Shown here: positions 12,795-23,461 of the stretch, piece by piece | How the letters are laid out: each line of letters begins with the position of its first letter | How positions within the stretch are numbered: the first letter of the stretch is position 1 | Assembly: GCF_030272615.1 (NCBI RefSeq) | Contig: NC_081415.1 | Span: forward strand, 107,944,406 to 108,008,405 | Direction of reading: 5' to 3' | Origin: Cryptomeria japonica | Lineage: Eukaryota; Streptophyta; Pinopsida; Cupressales; Cupressaceae | Length of the DNA: 64,000 nt | Made by a program: the position numbers and the translations under genes | The notes under the pieces: generated by a model | Database searches by the model: none | Told to the model about the DNA's origin: nothing | The model's input: the letters and a program-made list of their open reading frames with translations, nothing else

Positions 12795-14156
12795 TGTGTG
12801 CATGTAAAATTCATCTTATAAAATATCAATTAGAATCAAAGGGAAATCATGAATCCCTATCTAATCAAAGAATTCTAACAAATAGACAATGAAATAACAC
12901 AATCAAACAAAATAGGAACTATAAATCAAATCAATTAAAAACTCCCTATTCCATGACTGCATATAACTTCCATTGCTTTTCTCTTCTCTGTACTATGATG
13001 GCTCTTAGATATTGTGCTAGTAACTTGCAAGTGACACAAATATTCAAAGTTCGTGATTCAGAATAAATTGCCCAAGATTGGGGAGGAGGAGGATTGAAAA
13101 TGGAGATTGAATGCTCAATTTATAGATTTTTGGATGAGATTGATTGAAAAGGTGGAATAGAATGACCAAGAGGTGGAACTTAGGTGAGCTCAAATGAAAA
13201 TTGATAGGTGAACTACTAATTTAGAGGTGAAACAAAATAGATTGAATAGATTAATTGAGTTAACTGATTGAGAAAAAGCTAACTGAAAGAAGAAAAAGAA
13301 TGATTGGAGGAAATAAAGAAGATGACCAATAGAACTAGAAGATGAAAATAGAGATTGGAGAGATAAATGATTTAATTAATTAATTTAGCATGTGCTTGCA
13401 TTTTAACTTAGATTTTCAATTTAATCTTTGCATGATATTTATTCAAATAATTGAATTTATTTTAATTTAGTATTTGAATATATTTAGAACTTGACTTTGA
13501 TTTTCAATTTGATTTTTGAAATCATGCACATGTATTTGAATTTGGAAGAATATAAGAATTAATTAGTTAATTAAATAATTTAAAGAAACTATTTAATTAT
13601 GCAGAATTTAAGAATTAATGAAGTTAAATAAAATTAGAATTTGGGGATTTGGAATTGAAGAATTAATTAGTTAATTAAATAATTTAAAGAAACTATTTAA
13701 TTATTTAGAAATAGAATAAAATCAAATAATAAAGACTATTTAATTTAAAGGATTAAATCATAATTAATTAAATAATAAATATTTAATTAATATTTAGAAG
13801 AGGGTTGAATGATAAGTTGATCAGAGAGATAAAAATTGAAATTGAATTTATTTAAATAATAGAGATTATTTAAATTGGGGATTAAAAATTAGAATTAATT
13901 AGCTAATTAAATAATTTAAAGAAACTATTTAATTATTTAGAATTTGAATTTAATTAAATAATAAATATTTAATTAACATTAGAAATTGGTTAAAATGATT
14001 AAATGATGAAAGAATAAAAATAGAATAATTAGTAAGATGATGAGGAAATATGAAATTATAAGAATAAGATTAATTAAATTAAATAATTAAAGAATTATTT
14101 AATCAATTAGAGGAAAAATTAATACATGATCAATGAGACATTTTTAGGTGTCTACA
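12795..14156. repeat. Solo LTR K (1,362 bp) inserted in element C
   Basis: It is flanked on both sides by CTTTC (12790-12794, 14157-14161), starts TGTGTGCATG and ends GGTGTCTACA, with no internal region, so it is a solo LTR. It is very AT-rich. Three copies of a 45-bp module (13556-13600, 13660-13704, 13892-13936) differ at about one base; each contains complementary halves (TAATTAAATA and TATTTAATTA). Its right end (TTTTTAGGTGTCTACA) is like that of solo LTR L. Read on the minus strand it starts TGTAGACACC. The superfamily is unproven. It holds no gene. Confidence 0.8.
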
Positions 14157-14161
14157 CTTTC

Positions 14162-15580
14162 ATTTTCCATCCTTGAATTATAAATGAAATTCTCTATCCA
14201 CCATCTGATCTACACTTAAAAGATTATGTTTCAAGCCTTCAACATAATAAACATTATCAGTATTGGTCTTACCATCCAATTATATTGTTCCTTTGCCTTT
14301 GATCCTACATGCCTTTTCTCCAAATCTGACTAGTCTGCCATCAAATTCTTGTAGTGTTCAAAACTTTCTCTTGTCACTAGTAATGTGGTGTGACCATCCA
14401 CTATCTATAACTCATTCATCCTTATCTTCAATTTTTGTAGCTAAAGCTTTCTCCTCAATATGAGTTTCTTCAATGATAGGTTCAAGAGAATCATCCTTGA
14501 TAGCAATAAAGACCCAATCTTTACCGAAGCTTCCATTGTTGGATCCACTTACAAGTTCATCATCATCATCATCAGTAATACCAAAATCATAATCACCAGC
14601 ATAATAACATGATTTATCCTTATTCTTTCTAAATCTAGGTCTGCTCTGATATTCTAGATTAGGATTATAACTCTTCACAAATCTTTCATGATTCCTAGCA
14701 GCTATTTCCAGGCATCTAGAAGCAAAATGACCAATCTTATTACATGAAAAACATTTAAAAGACACTTTTCCTTCATACTTACAGTCGATCCTTTAGGAAT
14801 TCTTCTAGCAATCGAGGCTTTCAACTCTTCAAGTTCTCTTTATTCTCTTTCAAAATCTTCCAAATCTTTAGCATACAATTCTTTCCAATCTATATTTTTC
14901 TTACCAGAGGTAGATGCTTTAAATGCTGTTTCAATTTTAGTAGCACTCTGATCTCCAAACTCCTCAAGCTCAAAAGTAATCAATTTCCCAAGTAGTGTAT
15001 CTTTGGTAACATGGGTACTTGACATTGTCTGGAGTTCATTAATTGTAGTATCCTTCATCTTGTAAGCTAGAGGTAGTACTCTCAGAATCTTTGCAACAAT
15101 TTCATCTTCACTAACTGATCTGCCACAACATTTTATTCCCATGACAATTTCATTTACACTATCCATGAAAGAACTAATATTCTCATCTTCTTCCATCAAG
15201 TTTCATATCTTACCCGGAAACCTTAAAGTTTTGCAATCTTTATTGCTTGGTCACCTTCATAAAGAGTTTCAAGCTTCAACCATATCTGCTTAGCATTCTC
15301 CAACTATGACATTCAATACCTTCTCATCAAATAGGGTGCTCAACAATGCTTCTTTTTCTCTAACATTATTTCCATCTCTCTTCTATTCATCAACAAGTGC
15401 TGGTGATCCAGAATTAGGATCATGAGGTATATACCCTTTCTCCACTATCTCCCAAACTTCAGCTCCAAGACATCTCAGATGAATCTTTATTTACTCCTTT
15501 CATATTTTTTAATTTGTACCATCAAATCTAGGACTCTCCTTCCGATAGGAGTTGAATGTAGAACTTGATGCTAATGCCAT
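14162..15580 (-). pseudogene. Element C gag and protease
   Basis: The first ATG of the family layout is at 15580, about 40 bases inside the PBS. The gag body (15199-14840) has MEEDENISSFMDSVNEIVMG and GRSVSEDEIVAKILRVLP; the nucleocapsid knuckle CFSCNKIGHFASRC lies at 14754-14713 and is followed by an Arg/Lys-rich stretch. Protease follows with VIDSGWSHH near 14390-14365: Asp-Ser-Gly is kept but a stop lies just before it and the Cys after Gly is Trp. Stops and frameshifts also break the first 120 codons. The reading stops at K. Gag would build the particle and package RNA. Confidence 0.8.
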
Positions 15581-15621
15581 AAGATCTCCTCAAGTGGTTA
15601 AGCTTCTATAGAGAGGACCTT

Positions 15622-15633
15622 GCTCTGATACCA
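15622..15633 (-). promoter_or_regulatory. Element C primer-binding site
   Basis: GCTCTGATACCA, the reverse complement of TGGTATCAGAGC, two bases from the LTR start at 15636. This pairs with the 3' end of initiator Met tRNA in plant Copia elements and primes minus-strand synthesis. Confidence 0.9.
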
Positions 15634-15635
15634 AT

Positions 15636-15670
15636 TGTTGGGATGATATGATACCGAGAGAAAACTGAGA
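15636..15670 (-). repeat. Element C 5' LTR, terminal piece
   Basis: TGTTGGGATGATATGATACC and the following AAACTGAGA match the first 35 bases of C's 3' LTR at 8487. After the G run the sequence switches to that of element A's LTR. The rest of C's 5' LTR lies at 28861-30053. Confidence 0.7.
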
Positions 15671-16704
15671 GGGGGGGTGAATCAGTTGTCAAATAAATTC
15701 AAACCAAAAACAACTTAATCAACTTAATGCTTAATACCAGTAAACCAGTCTTTTATGCTAGTAGACAATTTTATCAGTTAATTGCAATACCGATAAGGAT
15801 TAATGCATGAAACAAAAAGACAAAGTCATCCACAATGCATAACACCAATATTTGTACGTGGAAACTCTGTAAGGGGAAAAACCACGGTGGGAAACCTTGC
15901 CCACAATCAGATGATACTATTGCAGATAGTAAGTGTATACAAATGGGGTTTGCACATGCTGAAAGGCCAAGCACCTAGAGCTCACTGCTCAAACAAAAAA
16001 TAGGAGTCACACTGACTACAATTGGATGGTTCAATCCAATAAGGATGTATTGCTCAAATTAGCATCTTTCTATGCTGGATTCAATACCGGTGTAGTTTTG
16101 ATTGTCTTCACAAAAACCCTCCTTCAACCTTCAAATGATGTCTACCTATACAGATCTTCTTATTCTCGCATATACCTTCACATAGTTATTTTTCGCATTT
16201 CACACCCGATCTTACAAATAAGGTCTTACATTTATATCATAACCTAAGACCAATTTTAGTAGGTCGGCTCTAAAGAATATTACAATAAAATCAATTTACA
16301 AATAAAACAATATCTGATGCAATAACCAATTCAACATGTCGGCTTGATGCATTTACAATAATAATAAAACATCTCCATAGCATGTCATGCTGATCTGGAA
16401 AACATAAACCTATCAGTGTATAACTTGGACCTATTTACTAGTAACAACAAATATGCAAACACAAATATGTTAATGAACAAATCTCCAAGACAAAGTGTCC
16501 AAACGATGTCTTCGACATAACCAGGTGTTTTCCATGCCATTCCAAGTTCTAGTGATCATCATATCCTGCCGGTGTACCAAATACCGGTGATTGTGCATAA
16601 GTCACTTGCTTGTCAGTGAATGTTGCTAATTCTCCAAAGTGGCAGAGTTGATAAGTGTTAGTAGGTGTTGACATCAATGACAAAACCATACCAAAATACC
16701 AACA
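15671..16704 (-). repeat. Element A 3' LTR (left terminus deleted)
   Basis: From GTGAATCAGTTGTCAAATAA onward it matches the 5' LTR at about 27837, including the GGAAAACC... block with AAAACCACGGTGGG at 15879-15892. It ends CCAACA at 16704. The expected start (TGTTAGGTCCCAAAG) is absent. Confidence 0.8.
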
Positions 16705-16732
16705 ATCTCCCCATTTGGCATTGATGGCAACA
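16666..16732 (-). promoter_or_regulatory. Element A PPT and flanking inverted repeat
   Basis: The PPT (minus strand CCAAATGGGGAGAT) is at 16705-16718. It is bracketed by TGTTGACATCAATG (16666-16679) and CATTGATGGCAACA (16719-16732), which pair at 13 of 14 positions. Confidence 0.7.
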
Positions 16733-17127
16733 GAAGATGGAAAAACCATCAAAGTGCCAAAACAAGAATTCCAAATACCAAAAACCAACAATCTCTCAAA
16801 AGAGATCATAACCATAAATCAAAATACAGATAGAAAGTAATCAGTCTCTCCCAAAATAACAATCTCTCCCCCTAGGAGTAACATGTGTTTTCCCTATGTT
16901 TTCCTTGTGTTTTTCCATACCAATCTCTCCCCCTTTGACATCAAATGCCAAAGCAATATAAAAACCATTTTCCGATACAAAATACCAATCAATTCAGTAT
17001 ACCAACTACTCCTCCTGAGAAGTAGCTTCCTCATCAAAGCCAGAGTAAAAGATTTCTCTATTAATTCTATCAGTTGATGACAAACATCAACTTTCTAAGT
17101 CTCTACCGATGGGGGTATGACCCCAAG
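16733..17127. other. Element A 3' untranslated region
   Basis: About 400 bases between the RNase H end and the PPT. They contain several CTCCCCC(T)TTGACATCAA-like repeats (about 16860-16945), which on the minus strand look like spare PPT copies. No ORF is supported. Confidence 0.5.
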
Positions 17128-18736
17128 CTAATCTCTGAGATATTCAAAGGTCTCCTTAGGCAGAGGTTTAGTGAAAATATCTACAATCTGCTCTTTAGTA
17201 TTCACATAAACTAGTTTTATTTCTTTTGCTTCAACATTTTCCCTTGGAAAATTCACTTTGATAGAAACATGTTTAGTTTTAGAATGTAATACTGGATTAT
17301 TAGATATATCAATTTCTACAGTGCTGTCACAATAGATAGTAATAGGTTCCTTGCATTTTACCTTTATATCCTTCAACATTTTTTTAAGCCATAGTACCTG
17401 TGTACAGTTAGTTGCTGCTGCAACATATTTTGATTCTGTTGTTGATAAAGATGTGCAACTTTGTTTCTTACTCAACCAAGAAATTAATCCGCTTCCAAGA
17501 AAAAATGCTCCACCAGTGGTGCTTTTTTTGTCATCCACATCTCCTGCCCAATTTGCATTTGTGTATGCACATAATTCAATGTTTTCATCTCTAGGATACC
17601 ATAATCCAAGATTTGTAGTGCCTTGTAAGTACCAGAAAATCCTTTTTACAGCTAATTCATGATTTTCTCTAGGATTACTCTAAAATATTGAAACAATACA
17701 TACTGCATTCATGATATCAGTTCTAGTTTGTTTCAAATACAGTAAACCTCCTATCATAGATTTGTACCTAGTTGGATTAACAGGTGTAGATTCATCCCTT
17801 AGTGATAATTTGTCATTTTTAGTCATAGGTGTGCTTACCGGTTTAGAGTTCTCCATCCCAAATTTGTTTAGTAACTTCTTCAAGTACTTGGATTGACTCA
17901 AGAATATACCTTTATTAGTCTGAGAAATCTGCAATCCTAAAAAGAATTTTATTTCTCCAATCACATAGACATTTCAAATTCTTGTTGCATTTCAATAGAA
18001 AAGTCTTTACATAATCCATCATCTCCTCCAAAGATTATATCATCAACAAAAAATTCTATAACCAAGATGTCATCATTAGTCACTTTGTAATATAAGTTGT
18101 TGTCAGCATTGCCTTTAGAAAAACCAATCTTCAAAATATACTTATCCAATCTTGCATACCAAGCTCTTGGAGCTTGCTTCAACCCATACAAAGCTTTCCT
18201 TAACCTACAAACCATATCTTTGTTATCTGTCAAGGAAAATCCATTAGGTTGTTCAATGTAAACTTCTTCTTCAAGATCTCCATTCATAAATGCACATTTA
18301 ATATCCATTTGATATACTTTGTAGTTCTTATGTGCTGTAAAAGCCAAGAATAATCTAACTACCTCAATTCTGGCTACTGGTGCAAAGGTCTCATTATAAT
18401 CAATTCCTTCTTTCTAAGAATATCCCTTAAACACTAGTCTTGCTTTATTTCTGATTACCTTACCATCTTCATTAAGTTTGTTTCTGAATACCCATTTTGT
18501 CCCAATCACATTTTTGTCTTTAGGTCGGGGAGCTAATGTCCAAGTGTTATTCTTCTCAATTTGCTCTAATTCTTATTCCATAGCTTTAATCTAGTGTTTA
18601 TCTTCACATGCCTCATTAACTGATGATGGTTCAATTTGAGAAATAAGACATACCTCTTCTTTTATCAGTCTTCCTCTTGTCATAACTCCTTTATACTTGT
18701 TTCCAATTATCTGATCTTCAGAGTGATTCAATCTTA
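17128..18736 (-). pseudogene. Element A reverse transcriptase and RNase H
   Basis: On the minus strand: the RT block [15 protein letters not shown] and YGLKQAPRAWYARL (18347-17961), the active-site motif FVDDIIFGG, then GEIKFFLGLQIS and MIGGLLYLKQTRTDI (17964-17680), then RNase H with ADVDDKKSTTGGAFFLG-type sequence, SWLSKKQSCTSLSTTESKYV and TKPLPKETFEYL (17538-17128). A frameshift lies at about 17963, and stops at about 17680, 18416 and 18574. The RNase H Glu (TTESKYV) is kept. Length and order are normal for Copia RT-RNase H. Confidence 0.85.
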
Positions 18737-19624
18737 CTACAGAGGTGTCTTTGTTTGTTGTTGTTCCTCAGTTATAGTGGAATTTTCAGATGATATCGGT
18801 GTAACTGGATCTTCATTCTGTACCGGTGGGTTCAATGTAGGTTCATTTATCTGTATTTCTATCGCCGGTTCAGAGTCTATATACCTTGAAGTTCCTCTGA
18901 GTTGTTCATCAATCTTCACATTTGTACTTTCAACAATTTTCTGCAATCTTTTGTTAAAACATCTATATGCCTTACTCTTAGATGAATAACCAAGAAATAT
19001 TCCTTCATCACTTCTAGGATCAAATTTGCCAATATACTCATCTCTTCTAATATAGCATTTACTTCCAAATATTCTAAAATATTTAAGAGTAGGAGTAATA
19101 CCAAACCATAGTTCATGAGGGGTCTTATCGGTTTCACCTTTGATGTGAACTTTGTTGAATGCATAGACTACTATACTTACTGCTTCTCTCCAATATACAT
19201 GTGGTAGGTTTGCTTCTGATAACATACTTCTAGCTACATCCAAGATAGTTTTGTTTTTCCTTTCTACAACTACATTCTACACTGGTGTCTAAGGTGTTGA
19301 TAGCTATCTTCTAATTCCATTCACTTCACAGAATGCATTAAATTACTTAGATGTAAATTATCCTACTTGATCTGATCTTAGACATTTGATTTTCTTACCG
19401 ATTTCATTTTCTACCATTGCTTTGAACAGTTTGAACTTCCCAAGTGCTTTTGATTTTTCTCTGAGAAAAGTAAACCAACACATTCTAGAATAGTCATCAA
19501 TAATTAGCATGAAATATCTATCGCCTTGTAAACTTTTAGTTCTAGCTGGACCACATAAATCAGTATGAATTAAGTCAAGAGCATTATTGGATTTTTCTGG
19601 AATACTTTTAAAAGTAGCTCTAAC
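18737..19624 (-). pseudogene. Element A integrase
   Basis: The core reads ALDLIHTDLCGPART, RYFMLIIDDYSRM and KIKCLRSDQVG (19580-19370), then a decayed stretch with stops (19360-19260), then VVERKNKTILDVARSML (19263-19213) with the catalytic Glu, HELWFG, and the GKFDPRSDEGIFLGYSSKSK block (19030). A Glu/Thr/Gln-rich linker with PVTPISSENSTIT ends at 18740. The two Asp and one Glu of the DDE triad are visible, but GGEF after the second Asp has become VG followed by a stop. Confidence 0.85.
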
Positions 19625-21195
19625 TTATTTTTCAAATTGACATTCCTTACATACCGGATTGTGAGGCTTAATAATCTTAGGTAAATCTCTAACTGCCTTA
19701 GTAGTGCTGATTTTTACCATGCAATCAAAATTTACATGACAGAGTCTCTTATGCCATAGCCAACTTTCATCAATATGTGCAATTAAGCATGTCTTTTCAC
19801 TATTATTCAAATGAAAGATGTTACCTCTATTTTGATTACCGGTTGCAATTTCCAAACCAGTTCTGTTCATGATTTTGCATTTTCCATTCTTGAATTGTAA
19901 CTGAAATCCTTTCTCAACTAATTGACCAACAATCAAAAGATTATTCTTTAAACCTTCAACATAGTAAACATTATTAATATTATGCTTACCATCAAGAGAT
20001 ATTGTACCTTTACCTTTGATCAAACAAGCTTTATCATCTCCAAATCTCACTAGACCTTCATTATATTCTTGAAAGTTCAAGAATTTACTTTTATCACTAG
20101 TCATATGATGTGAGCATCCTGAATCAATGATCCATTCATCCTTAACTTTAATTTTAGCTACCAAGGCCTGTTCTACCGGTTGAACAGGAGGTGTTGGTTG
20201 ATCTTCTGTTATAGCAACAAAAACCCATCCATTGTCTATCGGATCCTCATCAGGATCATCAGTCACTCCTTCATCAACAAGATAACAAGATTTGTCTTTG
20301 TTCTTCTTAAATATGTATCTCTGATATTTAGGGTTAGGCTTGTATGTTCTTCTAGCTTCTTCTCTTAGTCTAGCATGTCTATTAGGGCATCTTGAAGCCA
20401 TATGACCAATCTTGTTACAGTTAAAACATTTAAAGGGTGCTTTACCTTCATACTTACTTCCAACTGGACCTTTAGGCATTTTTCTTGCAAATAGTGCTTC
20501 AAGTTCTTCATTTTCTCTCCTAATTTCTTCAAGTTCTCTTTCATAAAAGGCTTTCCAATCAGACTTGTCAAATGATGGTGCAAATGATGTTGATGTTTTA
20601 AAAGCTAAATCTGTCTTTATAGTAGCAACAGGACCAAATTCCTTAATTTTAAAAGCTGAAAGTTTTCCAATCAATGTATCCCTAGTTACTGATCTATTAG
20701 GCATTGTTCTTAACTCATTTATAGCAGTAACTTTCATTTTATATGCTGGTGGTAATCCTCTTAGAACTTTTGAACTAATTTCATCTTCACTTAAGGTTCC
20801 TCCACAACATTTAATACCCAAAATAATTTCATTAACTCTTTCCATAAAAGCAGAAATCCTTTCATCCTCTTCCATTTTTCAGGTTTTCATACTTGAACCA
20901 GAAGCTTTCAAGTTTTGCAATTTTGACTGTGGAATCTCCTTCATTTAGTGTTTCCAAATGATCCCAAATAACTTTAGTTGTAGACCTATCTGATAATCCC
21001 ATGATTTGCTGATCAGATAATGCGCTCAAAAGTGCTTCTCTTGCTTTGCAATCATTTTCTTCATCTTTAGCCAAGGTAGGTGGATTAGGTTGATTTTGAG
21101 TAGGAGTAGTATAGCCATTCTTTGTAACTTCCCAGATGTCTTTTCCAATGTAATTTAAATGGGTCTCCATTCTGATCTTCCATATGCCATAATTG
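19625..21195 (-). pseudogene. Element A gag, protease and gag-pre-integrase
   Basis: The gag body runs from 21195 (GTNYGIWKIRMETHLNYIG, LNEGDSTVKIAKLESFWFKY) through a frameshift near 20870 into one open stretch of 416 codons (20875-19625). That holds GTLSEDEISSKVLRGLPPAY, the knuckle CFNCNKIGHMASRC (near 20430-20390), protease WIIDSGCSHHMTSDK (near 20135-20095, Asp-Ser-Gly intact), and the gag-pre-integrase with LWHKRLCHVNFDC and NPVCKECQ. The first 14 codons of gag lie on the other side of element B at 27743-27702. Apart from that split and one frameshift, this is the longest intact Copia reading in the window. Confidence 0.88.
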
Positions 21196-21200
21196 GTTCC

Positions 21201-22004
21201 TGTTGGTAAATGCACACTCCAATGAGACATTGTAGGTGATTGAAGGTTTTGTCATTGATGGCAACCTTACAATCCTATGACACTGGCAAGGCAATCCACC
21301 GGCACCAGCAAAGTCAAATTCTACATCGGCACATAGACCACTGGCACCAACAGTGAAAGGAAGCATACCAGCACAGAAGCCGACATGAATTTTGTTTGTA
21401 GTATATTGTGTTTATTATTGTAAAATCATTGTAAGCTGACTTGGCAAATTGTAAAATGACTCATATATATAAGAGATCATTGTAGAACAATAATGTAAGC
21501 ATGAAGGAATGTAATCAGGCAAAATAAAGCAAACCTATTATGCAAATTATAGGTTAAGAATTTATGTAAGAACCAGAGCTATAAACTAGTACTAGATCTA
21601 GCATAGTAGATGCTATTTTGAAGCAATACAAGACATTGGATTTATATAATCCATTTTGTAAGTCACTGAGACTTCCCATTTTGTAATTGAGCAGTGAGCT
21701 CTAGGAACTTGGCCTTCCTGCATGTGCAGGCCCCTCTTGTAGTAGTAATGTTCTCTTATTGGCCAGTAAGTGAATATTGTGGGTCACAAATCCCATCGAG
21801 GTTTTTCCCACACCGGGTTTCCTTGTTAAACTATTGTGTTATGGTGTGTTTTTCATGTGGTTGCTTTTATCTGTGTTTATTGCATTACTTTCTGTTTACT
21901 GGTATATAGTATTAATATGTTCTACATGTTTTAAGTCAAGAAAATCTTATTACTGATTAGATACTGATTCACCCCCCCTCTCAGTATCTATGAGAATCCT
22001 AACA
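21201..22004 (+). repeat. Element B 5' LTR (804 bp)
   Basis: It starts TGTTGGTAAATG after the TSD and ends CCTAACA two bases before the PBS. It has GTCATTGATGGCAACC at 21251-21266, a TATA-like site at 21464, GAGGTTTTTCCCACACCGGG at 21798-21817, and TGATTCACCCCCCCTCTCAG at 21965-21984. Confidence 0.9.
21464..21473 (+). promoter_or_regulatory. TATA-like promoter site in element B LTR
   Basis: TATATATAAG followed closely by AGATCATTGTAGA. The I element LTR has TATAAATAGA at 58220 followed by a similar CTCATTGTAGATC, so the RNA start is probably in this zone. The 3' LTR of B has the same site at about 27156-27165. Confidence 0.5.
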
Positions 22005-22006
22005 AT

Positions 22007-22018
22007 TGGTATCAGAGC
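22007..22018 (+). promoter_or_regulatory. Element B primer-binding site
   Basis: TGGTATCAGAGC, two bases after the LTR end. It is identical to the PBS of Copia elements E and I, so this pol-less element uses the same tRNA primer. Confidence 0.9.
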
Positions 22019-22075
22019 TTGGTCCTCTATTTTCAGAAGCCTAACAACTTGAGGAGGATCTTGACACTGGTGAAG

Positions 22076-23075
22076 ATGGAAAACTTGATGAAGCAATTAG
22101 AAGTAGCTCTCTCAAACTATGATACAAAAAAGTTGAAAAATACCAAACTTGAAGATGATATAAAGGCAACACAAGATATTATTCAAGCACTTCAAGAAAA
22201 TCTTACCATTGCAAGAAATAAGAGAAGAGAACTTTGTGAAAAGATGAAAAGGAAACTCTTAGTGATCTGATAAACAAGCTAAAACAAGAAAACATGACAA
22301 CAAAGAATGAGATGCAAGATATGACTATGAGATTTTGTAAAGAAATTGAAGATAGAAAAAAGAATGAAGAAGATTTGACTAGAAGACTAAGTGATGCTGC
22401 AAATGAGAACACCAGACTTAGCTATGAAAATGATTTGTTGAAGATAGATTTGATGCATATACAGAATGACTCCAATGAACTTATGAGATAGAAAGAAATC
22501 TTAGAAAGAGAACTGGATACTGCAATTCAGCACAAAGAGAAATCAAGAAAAGCTCAGAAGAAATTGGTGACTTGTTGAAGAATCAGAAACCTAATGGTGA
22601 CACTTGTGGAGTTGGCTTTGAAGTTGGTGAAATCTCTGGTACTCCAAACACACAGGATCATAACAAATCAGTAAGACAACCTACTGCTTACAAATTCAAT
22701 GGAAAATGTTTTAACTGTAATAAGTATGGTCATAGAGAAAATCAATGTAGATCTAGAAATTATCAGAATACCAATACACCCACTGGTCAATGTTCAAAAT
22801 GCAACAAAGTTGGTCATAATCATAAAAATTACAGAATGAATGTGAGATGTTATGTTTGTGGAAGATTTGGACACTTATGTAGTCAATGTAGAACACAAAC
22901 CAGCATAGGTTATGGGAAAGCTATTCAGAAAAATAATGTGACTTGTTATGCCTGTAACAAGATTGGACATATTGCAAAATTTTGTAGAAGTAAGGCATCA
23001 CTGGCAAGTAATAATGGTGCTAGTTTGAAAGGTAAAGAAAAAGTTGAAGAAGTTAAGCATGAATTCTCAAAATAA
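22076..23075 (+). pseudogene. Element B ORF1: coiled coil with four CCHC zinc knuckles (gag-like)
   Basis: The start ATG at 22076 (MENLMKQLEVALSNYD) is about 58 bases past the PBS. The N-terminal 150-160 codons are rich in Lys, Glu, Leu and Asn with heptad spacing, as in a coiled coil. The C-terminal part has four knuckles: CFNCNKYGHRENQC, CSKCNKVGHNHKNY (last Cys changed to Tyr), CYVCGRFGHLCSQC and CYACNKIGHIAKFC (about 22705-22995), then a Lys-rich tail. Two frameshifts (near 22260 and 22560) and a stop near 22489 break it. In position and knuckle type it is gag-like, but it lacks the Copia gag body seen in A, C, E, G and I. It probably binds RNA. Confidence 0.75.
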
Positions 23076-23461
23076 TGGATTAGGAAATCAGAACTGAATG
23101 TTGACATGAATACTCCTCCACCGGCAGAACAGAGTAGCACTCCATCGGCAGGAGACTCTTCATCTAACTGAAGAAAATTCCTTTGAGGGTTTGGCAATCA
23201 AATGTGAAATATGTTATTATTCCCTCGGTTGATGGTGAGAAGTTGAAATTACTTCTATACCGGCAGATAAGTGATTACTTAACCGACAAGCATTAAATGT
23301 GGTGGGTGGAAAATTAACATTATAAATTTGTGTTTTTGGCTCCATTTTACTTCACCGAGAATTCAAACATTCAAAGAGCGTGAAAATTCCAAGCAAAGAC
23401 ATTTCAAGCAAAACAATTCAGCAATCAATCATTCCTAAGGCAAAGAAAGGTATTTATAATC
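23076..23461. other. Spacer between ORF1 and ORF2 of element B
   Basis: About 385 bases without a convincing frame. Spacers of about 390 and 560 bases lie at the same place in D and F. It may hold a start signal for ORF2; no splice site can be proven by eye. Confidence 0.45.

Noticed and set aside
13380-14110. AT-rich repeats as a CRISPR-like array, matrix attachment region or origin
   Set aside because: The repeats are few, unequally spaced and within a solo LTR with a TSD; there is no evidence for any such function.
15636-16704. Reading this whole segment as the 5' LTR of element C because a PBS adjoins it
   Set aside because: After the first 35 bases it matches A's LTR, not C's 3' LTR; the true remainder of C's LTR is at 28861-30053 with a perfect TSD.
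21694-21909. A 71-codon plus-strand frame with a hydrophobic tail inside B's 5' LTR, with a twin at 27386-27607
   Set aside because: The two copies are alike because LTRs are duplicates. There is no start context or domain, and the frame lies in the U5-like region.
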